Positions 8,121 to 15,187 of a DNA stretch of 64,000 bases are shown one piece after another; the stretch's first letter is position 1, and every line of letters begins with the position of its first letter. This DNA is from CAWBKV01 sp041946675 (GTDB lineage Archaea > Halobacteriota > Methanosarcinia > Methanotrichales > Methanotrichaceae). The position numbers and the translations under genes were made by a program. The notes beneath the pieces are model-generated. The model saw only the letters and a program-made list of their open reading frames with translations, was not told the origin of the DNA and did no database searches. The DNA lies in assembly GCA_041946675.1 (NCBI GenBank), contig JBHGAU010000002.1, positions 62,001 through 126,000 on the forward strand, in the 5' to 3' direction.

Positions 8121-8296
8121 ACCACCTTATCGATTGAGATCTTTGCGTCTTTCAATATCAGCTTTATGCCGCCAGCGCTGCCGGACATGGAGAATGCCGG
8201 TGCTGCTGGAGCTGCTGTGCCTGCTGCAGGCGCGGCCGCCGGGGCCGCTGCCGCAGGTGTCTTGGGCTTGAGTTTAAGCTGTATCTTCCCTGCCAT
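8108..8296 (-). CDS. Small Ala/Pro-rich protein of the cdh operon, copy 1
   Basis: The product is 62 residues: MAGKIQLKLKPK, an Ala/Pro/Gly linker of about 28 residues, then GGIKLILKDAKISIDKVVLAK. GAGGAGG precedes the ATG. It lies 13 bases after cdhC and 83 bases before its paralogue. The two ends look like single amphipathic strands. The CdhC protein here ends without an Ala/Pro tail, so this pair may supply a detached module equivalent to the tails found on subunits elsewhere; that comparison is from memory and not verified. Confidence 0.82.
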   Translation of the reverse strand: MAGKIQLKLKPKTPAAAAPAAAPAAGTAAPAAPAFSMSGSAGGIKLILKDAKISIDKVVLAK

Positions 8297-8309
8297 TTTA
8301 AACGCCTCC

Positions 8310-9719
8310 TCACTCTAGGACGCCATCGGCCTGGAGAGCCTCTATGACCTGCATGAACTGGCCCTCGGACAAGCCGAGCTTATCCTTGACTGCCTGAACA
8401 TCGATGTCTCCGCCGGTCTCCTGGATGAAGTTGATGACCTTTTCCTTGATCTCGTCGGAGATATCCTCGAGCTTCCAGCCCTCGGTGATCTTCTTGTTAT
8501 CAACGGGCCTTGTGACACCGCCGACAACTGGATGATCGACCTTCAGCAGGAACTTCTTCAGGGAATCAATGTCCTTAGCATCATCCTCAGTGGCGATCTT
8601 CGGGTACATCTCCTCTGGAATGCCTGCCTTTACTCTCTCCTTGAGCTTCTTGGACATCCAGACGATCCTTCTCCAGCCTCCATCGGCCTGCAGGAACTTG
8701 GTGGAGAAGTAGTACAGAATGCCCATGCCTAGGAATCCTACAACCTGCTTGCCGCCGCCTGTCTGGCCTGCCATTGTGGAGAACGGAAGTCCGTTTGGTG
8801 CAGCGCCCTTGAAGTCACGGTCAGCTATGCCGATGCCGTCTACCTCAGGCATGTAGAATCCAATGGTCTCGAAGCATCCGCAGGATGTGTGGGGAGCATC
8901 GAAGAAGGTGTACAGCTTCATGACTGAGTACTCGCCACCGGATCTCTTCGCTGCAACCTCATTGATGGATGCATACTCGCCAGCGACTGCATCGATTGCC
9001 TCACCCTTCGGTACTGGGAACTGGGGGCCCTCTGGGTCTACCTTGGCTGCTGCACGGCCGTCGAACCAGGTGATGGCTCCGCACAGGGATGGCCTGTCTG
9101 GAGAAACTACGCATGCGCTTGTTGGGGCGAATGCCTGGCAAAGTGTACATCCGTAGAAGACATCGACATCCTCATCGTGCAGACCCTTTGCGCGCTCATC
9201 GCGTGCCTTGTAAACTTCCATAGCCTTGGCGAGCTCTTCCTTGACCTTGGCAGGGTCAGTGACGATTGTGACCTCCATCTTCTCGATGAAGGGCATCTCT
9301 GCTTTGTAGAGCTCTATGATGGGCTTGTAAATCTGCTCCCACTTTGTTACACCCTTCTTCTGCAATCCCTTGCCCATCCTCATCCAGATATCGTACCTCT
9401 GGTTGAGGTGCATGAGGCCTGCAACGTAGGATAGCAGGGCGTGATTTCTCCTCTCAATGATAGACTCCAGATCCTTCTCGATCTTCTCGCCGCCGACCTT
9501 GAAGATCATTCCGAAGGGTATGGTGGAGCCCTCCTTAATCTCTGAAGGCTCTGGTCCAATAACGCTTACCTTTCCATCCTGAATCTGATCCATTGGTGTG
9601 GCCAGGGATAGCTCGAAGCCGTATGCCTTGGGGCCAGCAAGCTCTATCCACAGGTCCTCTTTTCTGATTCTCTCCCCTTCATACATTGGGGATATATCCA
9701 ACTTGACTTCATCTGCCAT
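8310..9719 (-). CDS. cdhC: Acetyl-CoA decarbonylase/synthase beta subunit
   Basis: The product is 469 residues. It carries the Ni-Fe-S A-cluster that makes or cleaves the C-C and C-S bonds of acetyl-CoA. The A-cluster region is recognisable: Cys191 and Cys194 in FYGCTLCQAF, Cys203, Cys213 in SLCGAITWFDGR, and the CGC motif at 280-282. GAGGTG precedes the ATG. The C-terminus (about 400-469) is a charged helical extension ending in LQADGVLE, with no Ala/Pro tail. It is third in the operon after cdhA and cdhB. Confidence 0.97.
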   Translation of the reverse strand: MADEVKLDISPMYEGERIRKEDLWIELAGPKAYGFELSLATPMDQIQDGKVSVIGPEPSEIKEGSTIPFGMIFKVGGEKIEKDLESIIERRNHALLSYVAGLMHLNQRYDIWMRMGKGLQKKGVTKWEQIYKPIIELYKAEMPFIEKMEVTIVTDPAKVKEELAKAMEVYKARDERAKGLHDEDVDVFYGCTLCQAFAPTSACVVSPDRPSLCGAITWFDGRAAAKVDPEGPQFPVPKGEAIDAVAGEYASINEVAAKRSGGEYSVMKLYTFFDAPHTSCGCFETIGFYMPEVDGIGIADRDFKGAAPNGLPFSTMAGQTGGGKQVVGFLGMGILYYFSTKFLQADGGWRRIVWMSKKLKERVKAGIPEEMYPKIATEDDAKDIDSLKKFLLKVDHPVVGGVTRPVDNKKITEGWKLEDISDEIKEKVINFIQETGGDIDVQAVKDKLGLSEGQFMQVIEALQADGVLE

Positions 9720-9747
9720 TAATACACCTCTTATTATGAGATGAACT

Positions 9748-10311
9748 TCATTTCCTCATTGCTTCGATTACTTCATCGACTGCTGCGTGATAGTCGTTCG
9801 GGTTAAATGCCATGTTGCCAAAGGTCATGTTAGCGTTGACGTGATAGTATCTATCTATCGAGACGCGCTTTATGTTCCTGTTGAAGTGCTTGAGTGTGGA
9901 GAACATGGCGTTGGCGAATTTGTAGAAGATGCCCATGAATATAACTGTATCATACTGGCCCTGTCCATCCAGGCCCTTCCAGTCCTCGAACCTGAGGTAG
10001 CTGGTGAGCGGGTGGAGACCAATCTGATAAACGTTATTCAGGTAGCCCCTCTCTACGAAGCCCTTTACGCTGTGTGCTGTTGCTGCAATAGGTACTCCCA
10101 TTTTGCCGATCTCTATCGCCTTGTCAAACATCACCGGGTCATCAAAGAGCTCTGCTCCAACAACGAGCAGAGGCCTCTTGGACTTCTTGACTATGGCTCC
10201 GATGACCTTCGGCAAATAAGTCTTGGCCATCTCGGGCCCAGGGATCTGGGCCATCTCAAAGGGAACTGGATTCTTTGTTGTATCAATGCCCTTTTTTACT
10301 TCAGCTGCCAT
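9748..10311 (-). CDS. cdhB: CODH/ACS epsilon subunit
   Basis: The product is about 187 residues, starting MAAEVKKGIDTTKNPVPF. CdhB forms the alpha2-epsilon2 CO dehydrogenase component with CdhA and has a DHS-like NAD/FAD-binding fold; KKSKRPLLVVGAELFDDP and YDTVIFMGIFYKF fit that fold. The ATG at 10311 is chosen as the family-like start. AGGAGG lies about 12 bases upstream; a GTG at 10332 overlapping the end of cdhA is the alternative. Confidence 0.95.
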   Translation of the reverse strand: MAAEVKKGIDTTKNPVPFEMAQIPGPEMAKTYLPKVIGAIVKKSKRPLLVVGAELFDDPVMFDKAIEIGKMGVPIAATAHSVKGFVERGYLNNVYQIGLHPLTSYLRFEDWKGLDGQGQYDTVIFMGIFYKFANAMFSTLKHFNRNIKRVSIDRYYHVNANMTFGNMAFNPNDYHAAVDEVIEAMRK

Positions 10312-10328
10312 TTTGATCACTTCCCTCC

Positions 10329-12731
10329 TCACTTCTTAGCCCTAATCTTTCTCGGGATGTTCGTCGGATCGAAGCTAACATCAGCCGGTCTGAGCGGTCC
10401 GGATAAGAACTTCTTGTTCTTCCAGTCAACCTTCCAGCCGTGCTTCGACTCAAGCTCCTTCATCATGCTGTCCTTATAGGTGATGGGCAGGTCCTTTGCA
10501 TCCCTTACGAAGATGTGCCAGTCATCAGGCAGCTTTCCGAAGTACTTCATGGAGATATCGCAGTAGTGATTCAGCTTGATTGACCTTCCCATGCTGTTAT
10601 CCGATGGCCTGAAGCAGAGCTTTGCCATCTCCAGCATTGCCTCTTCCTTGGTCTCAGCTATGTAGAGCATAGCCTCAGGAGCGGGCTCGATCTGCTGCAT
10701 CTTGCCGTCGCGAGCATCTATGACCATCCAGTCCTCAGGCTTGTCAGCCCTTCCCATGAAGGACCTCCTGTACATGACGGAATGCGGCTGAACGACTACT
10801 GGAATGCCCAGTCTGTTGCATCCTGTTGCGATGGCCGCTGCCTTCTGTGAGTAGGCTCCCCAGGCTACACCGCAGGCTCCGACCTTGGAGAGGATGTAGT
10901 CTGCAATATCATCGAAGTTTGCCCTGTGATTCCTGTGAGCGAAAATGGTTGCCACCTTGATCGCGGCATCGGCGATGTTGGCGTTTGATACGCATGAGCC
11001 TGTGTTGCAGAGATTTCTGCCGTCGAATCCGCCGGGGTACTGCTCCCAGATGGTCTTGCCCTCTTCGTTCTTGTAGAGGGACATATCCATTGCCATGCAG
11101 CCGGATGTGACGACGATATAGCCCCTATCCAGGAATTCCTTGGCCATGTCGTAGGCTTCCTTGGTTCCATTTGGATAGTTGCTGCATCCGACGAGCGCTA
11201 TGACGCCGGGGATTGTGCCCAATACTATGGGCGCTCCGACAGACCTGATCTCGGTATCGCGTGCGGGTCCGCGTCCTGACCTCATCACGAACTTCTGGTC
11301 CTTCACAAACTGGCGATTGGCGTACTCGTAGAGATCCATGATGGATATTCCCTGCGGGCAGGCATCCTCGCATCTGGCACAGCCAACGCATATCTCATAC
11401 ATTGATGAGAATGACTCAAGGTTGCCCTTCTTGGCATCAGCAATGAGATCGCTGATCCTGACATGTGGCGGGCAGACAAATGCGCACTGGTTGCATCCCG
11501 TGCACTTATCCAGAGCTTCCTTGAACTGCTGCTCTGTCATAAGGCTCTGCGCCTTGGCCTCGGCACGCTTCGGCTTAACTCCGATTGCGACCTTAATGCC
11601 TACCTCTCCGGCCTTTGTGGGATCGAGTATTGCAACGCCGGGTATCTTGAAGCTGACAAGGTCATCCACGATCTGATCTACTGGATCGTTTGTCCTGTCC
11701 GGCAGGCCCAGCATGATCTTATCCGTGGTAGCGATAAGTGGAATCTTTCTCTTCTGGGCATCCTCGAGCACATCGCACCAGACGCACTGCTCATCAACCA
11801 TGACGCAGTCCATGACTCCGGAGCGGATCATCTTCCTCCACCAGCCAATAGCTCCAGCGACCTTGGGCCTGGTTCCTATGTTCTTGGGCACATGGCTTCC
11901 AGCACCAAGTCCAATCCTGTTCAGGTCATGAGCTGTGCAGCATACACCGCCGATATCGACTTTATCCCAGAGGTTATTTGCCTCTGCATAAATCATAGCC
12001 TCTGCACCTGCTGCCAGGTTATGGCCGTAAGCAATCAGAACGCCCTTGTTCTGGTCCAGTGTGCCCATGCCGATCTCAATGAGCGGGGCATCAGCGGCAC
12101 CGCGTGGCATGTCGTAGGCGACGATCTGCAGCATATCGCAGATTTCCATGCCCAGAAGATCGAGCATACCAGCATGCAGAGCCTTGGATTCAAAGTCCTT
12201 ATAATAGCCCTCTTGGCCTGTATGTGTGGCAGCCAAAAGCTGGACGACCTCTTCCTCGAGATAGCTCAGGCCTTCGCCGAAATCCTTCAGCACTCTGGGC
12301 TTGCTGCCCATGATCGTCTGGTACAGGGGTGAATCTACAAGGATCTCATCGCCCATATCGAACTTCATATCTCCGAACTTATCCAGACACCAGTGGTACA
12401 GATGTCGGCCGTGGGCAGAATGTGCACAAGTACCCATCAGGCAGGCAATGAGGACTATCCTGCCGCAATAGGCTTCCATATTCATGCCGCATGCGCCGCG
12501 CTTATTGGCGGTCAGATCGCAAGGTCCATAAGTACAAAGTGTACAGGTATCGTCCGCAGGGGCGTAAAATATTCTATATCTATTCGCTAGCTTGAAGTCC
12601 CAATCACGGAGCGTTGCTACGCCGGGCTTGGGGAAAGGACCCATAGGCTGGTCCCACTCTTCCTCTTCCTTAACGACAGCTCCGATGTTGATCTCAAGAA
12701 GAGCTTTGCGGCAAGCAGAGAATGCCATCAT
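10329..12731 (-). CDS. cdhA: CO dehydrogenase alpha subunit of CODH/ACS
   Basis: The product is 800 residues, the usual size. It oxidises CO at the Ni-Fe-S C-cluster and passes electrons to ferredoxin. Visible motifs include the N-terminal cluster Cys63, Cys66, Cys71 and Cys81 (DTCTLCTYGPCD, GACG), two ferredoxin-type motifs near 413 (CTGCNQCAFVCP) and 452 (CVGCARCEDACP), and C-cluster region motifs (GGVCCTAHD, GSCVSNANI, GACGVAWGAYSQKA). The first start codon after an in-frame stop is 12731 (ATGATG), but no Shine-Dalgarno site precedes it. The gene starts 24 bases from the first usable start of the divergent cobD, so its promoter must lie inside cobD. Confidence 0.96.
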   Translation of the reverse strand: MMAFSACRKALLEINIGAVVKEEEEWDQPMGPFPKPGVATLRDWDFKLANRYRIFYAPADDTCTLCTYGPCDLTANKRGACGMNMEAYCGRIVLIACLMGTCAHSAHGRHLYHWCLDKFGDMKFDMGDEILVDSPLYQTIMGSKPRVLKDFGEGLSYLEEEVVQLLAATHTGQEGYYKDFESKALHAGMLDLLGMEICDMLQIVAYDMPRGAADAPLIEIGMGTLDQNKGVLIAYGHNLAAGAEAMIYAEANNLWDKVDIGGVCCTAHDLNRIGLGAGSHVPKNIGTRPKVAGAIGWWRKMIRSGVMDCVMVDEQCVWCDVLEDAQKRKIPLIATTDKIMLGLPDRTNDPVDQIVDDLVSFKIPGVAILDPTKAGEVGIKVAIGVKPKRAEAKAQSLMTEQQFKEALDKCTGCNQCAFVCPPHVRISDLIADAKKGNLESFSSMYEICVGCARCEDACPQGISIMDLYEYANRQFVKDQKFVMRSGRGPARDTEIRSVGAPIVLGTIPGVIALVGCSNYPNGTKEAYDMAKEFLDRGYIVVTSGCMAMDMSLYKNEEGKTIWEQYPGGFDGRNLCNTGSCVSNANIADAAIKVATIFAHRNHRANFDDIADYILSKVGACGVAWGAYSQKAAAIATGCNRLGIPVVVQPHSVMYRRSFMGRADKPEDWMVIDARDGKMQQIEPAPEAMLYIAETKEEAMLEMAKLCFRPSDNSMGRSIKLNHYCDISMKYFGKLPDDWHIFVRDAKDLPITYKDSMMKELESKHGWKVDWKNKKFLSGPLRPADVSFDPTNIPRKIRAKK

Positions 12732-12755
12732 GGAGGCAAATTCAGGGAAGCAGCC

Positions 12756-13784
12756 TTGGAGGGACTTGGACTAAAGCCACCGCCCATGGATTTCAGCGCC
12801 AATATAAACCCTCTGGGCTCGCCTCCTCTGGATGAAATCGTCTGCAAGGAACTGGATAATATCGGCTATTACCCAGATAATAAATACATCGAATTCAGGA
12901 ACGCCATCGCTCGCTTTGTGGGCGTGAAGCCTGAGAACGTAGTTCCGGGTAATGGTTCATCCGAGATCATCAGGCTCTTCGCGGAGATGGTCCTGGATGA
13001 AGGAGATCTCGCTCTGATACCTTTTCCGACCTTCGGGGAGTATGAGAACCAATCGCTCTTGTCAGGTGCCAGGATCAAGAGAGTAGATATAGATTCGAAT
13101 GGCGTGCCCATAGTAAGCGATAAAGACCTTCGAGATGCCAAAGCCCTCTTTGTATGCAATCCCAATAATCCCACTGGAGCATTGATATCAAGAGAAGATA
13201 TTGCCGCCCTCGCAAAGAGGTGCGAGCAAAACGAAGTATTCCTATTGGTTGATGAAGCTTTCATAGAATTATCCGATCCCGATCAAAGCATTGCCAATCT
13301 TGCTCCTGAGATGGAATATCTGCTTGTCATGAGATCTCTGACAAAATCATTCGGCGTGCCGGGGCTAAGGCTGGGCTTCGGGGTTGCGAATTCCCAGTTT
13401 ATAGAGATAATGGATAGGGCCAGGATACCCTGGTCCATAAGCTCTATAGCAGCTGCAGCTGGAGCATATCTCCTGGATAATGCGGACTATCTAAAGGAAT
13501 CAAGGAACCTTATTAAAAGAGAAAGGGAATGGCTCACTTCAGCGCTAACGAACCTGGGGCTTAAGCCGGTAAAGAGCAGTGTTAACTTTATTTTGATAAA
13601 CATTCAGCCATCCGGTATCGGCTCGGATGAGCTCGAAAGATATATGGCGACACAGGGAGTGCTTGTCAGAGATTGCCAGTCATTCTGCCTTGGAAAGGGC
13701 TACATAAGAGTGGCAGTTAGAAATAGAGATGAGAATGAGAAGCTGATATATGCCCTGGAGCGTGCGATTAAATGCGCAGGTTGA
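12756..13784 (+). CDS. cobD: L-threonine-O-3-phosphate decarboxylase (cobalamin lower-ligand linker)
   Basis: The product is about 342 residues of the PLP aminotransferase class I/II family. The signature MDFSANINPLG near the N-terminus separates CobD from the related histidinol-phosphate aminotransferase. PLP-fold motifs are CNPNNPTG, VDEAFIEL and the Schiff-base lysine in RSLTKSFGVPGLRLGFG. CobD makes aminopropanol phosphate for cobinamide, fitting the cbiB gene two places on. Oddly, the conserved HGGKFREAA motif that opens the family is encoded in frame just upstream (12729-12755), but no ATG, GTG or TTG precedes it; the first start is a TTG at 12756. Confidence 0.85.
   Translation: MEGLGLKPPPMDFSANINPLGSPPLDEIVCKELDNIGYYPDNKYIEFRNAIARFVGVKPENVVPGNGSSEIIRLFAEMVLDEGDLALIPFPTFGEYENQSLLSGARIKRVDIDSNGVPIVSDKDLRDAKALFVCNPNNPTGALISREDIAALAKRCEQNEVFLLVDEAFIELSDPDQSIANLAPEMEYLLVMRSLTKSFGVPGLRLGFGVANSQFIEIMDRARIPWSISSIAAAAGAYLLDNADYLKESRNLIKREREWLTSALTNLGLKPVKSSVNFILINIQPSGIGSDELERYMATQGVLVRDCQSFCLGKGYIRVAVRNRDENEKLIYALERAIKCAG
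12801..12808 (-). promoter_or_regulatory. Candidate TATA box of the cdh operon, inside cobD
   Basis: The minus strand reads GGTTTATATTGG, a strong archaeal TATA-like box. A transcript starting about 25 bases downstream would begin near 12775 and have a leader of about 44 bases before cdhA. The site lies within the cobD coding sequence, at the codons for the SANIN part of its N-terminal motif. Confidence 0.55.
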
Positions 13785-14014
13785 ACTGTGAGCGATATCC
13801 CTGTCATTTCCCCGAGCAGGATTGTGCCTTCTGCTTCTGTCCTTTCTACCCTTGTATGGATGAGAGGACTAAAGGGCATATGAAAGGAGATATCTGGGCC
13901 TGCGATGATTGCACAGTTATTCATTCCCCTGAAATATCGGGCATCATCATGGATGCGCTTATGGGAGGCAAGGCATTATCTGAAGCCTGGAATATTCTCG
14001 TGGAGAGAGTATGA
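13772..14014 (+). CDS. Cysteine-rich small protein of the cobalamin cluster
   Basis: The product is 80 residues with seven Cys in the first half: NCERYPC, CAFCFCPFYPC, then WACDDC. This matches the small cysteine-rich domain family (PF04071 type) found next to cobalamin genes in archaea. It presumably binds a metal ion or a cluster. The ATG at 13772 overlaps the end of cobD by 13 bases, and its own stop overlaps the cbiB start (ATGA), so the three genes form a tightly coupled unit. Confidence 0.85.
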   Translation: MRRLNCERYPCHFPEQDCAFCFCPFYPCMDERTKGHMKGDIWACDDCTVIHSPEISGIIMDALMGGKALSEAWNILVERV

Positions 14015-14931
14015 ACAGTGAGGCGTTTCTTATATTCCTGCTGGCCGTTGCCTTTGATCTGATAATAGGGGAGCCGCCAGCGAAAATACACCCTGTGGTC
14101 TGGATCGGCAAGCTGATATCCTTTCTGAAAAGCCGTGCTCGGCCAAGAAAAGCTGACGGCCTTATAATTGCGATTGCAGCGATAATAATAACGGTTTTTG
14201 CAGGCCATGCAATTGTCGTTGCTATGGGTCAAATCCCCATTGTCGGCGGACTGCTCAGTACTGCAGCCGCAGCATATCTGCTAAAATCCACATTCGCCAT
14301 AAGATGTCTTCTCCAGACATCCCAGGATATAGGAAGGATGATCGACAACAATATCGATGATGCCAAAACGATGCTTCCGGCTCTTGTGGGAAGGGAGACG
14401 AAGGATCTCACATCTGCGCAGGCTGCATCAGCGGTAATTGAATCCGTCTCTGAGAACTATGTGGACACAATAATATCGCCAATATTCTATTATCTTCTAT
14501 TCTCCCCCTTCGGCCTCGGGCTCGAGGCTGCCCTCGCATTCAAGGCTATGAGCACAATGGATAGCATGCTGGGATACAAAACAAAGGGTCTCAAGGAGAT
14601 AGGCTATGTGCCTGCGAAGCTTGATGATATCGCCAATTATATCCCGGCAAGGCTCAGCATATTTCTTATAGCCCTAGCCAGACCCTCGAGAGCTGCTGCG
14701 GCAATAGCATCAGCCCTGAGGGATCACTCAAAGACGCCCAGCCCCAACTCCGGCTGGCCCATGTCTGCATGCGCAGGCAGCTTAAATGTCAGGCTGGATA
14801 AGCCCGGCTTCTACGTGCTGCAGGATGAGGGAAAAGAGGCGGCTACATCTGATATACCTGATGCCGTGGGGCTCATAGGTCGGGCATCAATCCTTGTGTT
14901 GGCAATATCTTCGATTATATTGCTGTTGTAG
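14011..14931 (+). CDS. cbiB: Adenosylcobinamide-phosphate synthase
   Basis: The product is 306 residues, a multi-spanning membrane protein. It joins aminopropanol phosphate (the CobD product) to adenosylcobyric acid. Family features are the N-terminal FDLIIGEPPAKIHPVVWIGKLI, the motif SVSENYVDTIISPIFYYLLF, and AMSTMDSMLGYKT near the middle. Hydrophobic segments occur at about residues 4-18, 48-68, 150-170 and at the C-terminus (SILVLAISSIILLL). The gap after it (14932-15187) between convergent genes shows nothing recognisable. Confidence 0.95.
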   Translation: MNSEAFLIFLLAVAFDLIIGEPPAKIHPVVWIGKLISFLKSRARPRKADGLIIAIAAIIITVFAGHAIVVAMGQIPIVGGLLSTAAAAYLLKSTFAIRCLLQTSQDIGRMIDNNIDDAKTMLPALVGRETKDLTSAQAASAVIESVSENYVDTIISPIFYYLLFSPFGLGLEAALAFKAMSTMDSMLGYKTKGLKEIGYVPAKLDDIANYIPARLSIFLIALARPSRAAAAIASALRDHSKTPSPNSGWPMSACAGSLNVRLDKPGFYVLQDEGKEAATSDIPDAVGLIGRASILVLAISSIILLL

Positions 14932-15187
14932 GGTTCATTCGGCATCAGTATTGCCTATTACCTGTGAATCCTTAATCATTCGTTCATGTCCTGGTCACTC
15001 AATACAATTTCGCCGAACATGCTCCCGCTTTTGGGCCAGTCCAGGTCTGCTCGCGCATGTGGGCGGCGAAGAGCATTGGGCTGTATCTGTAAGCTGTCAG
15101 GATTTCTCGTTCTTCGTATGTAACCTAATAAAGCTGAATCTTATGATCATATGAAAAATATGAGAAAGGGCATAATTTTGGAATCCC

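Noticed and set aside
9787..10479. Plus-strand reading frame of 230 codons opposite cdhB and the end of cdhA
   Set aside because: It is antisense to clearly conserved CODH/ACS genes, has no recognisable motif or ribosome site, and is explained by their codon bias.
11463..12332. Plus-strand reading frame of 289 codons opposite cdhA
   Set aside because: It lies fully inside cdhA on the other strand and its sequence shows no protein-family features.
12756..13784. Annotation as histidinol-phosphate aminotransferase (hisC)
   Set aside because: The MDFSANINPLG and upstream HGGKFREAA motifs and the cbiB neighbour point to cobD, although hisI is in the same window.
14932..15187. Possible genes in the gap between cbiB and the SGNH gene
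   Set aside because: Only short shadow frames are present and nothing conserved could be seen.
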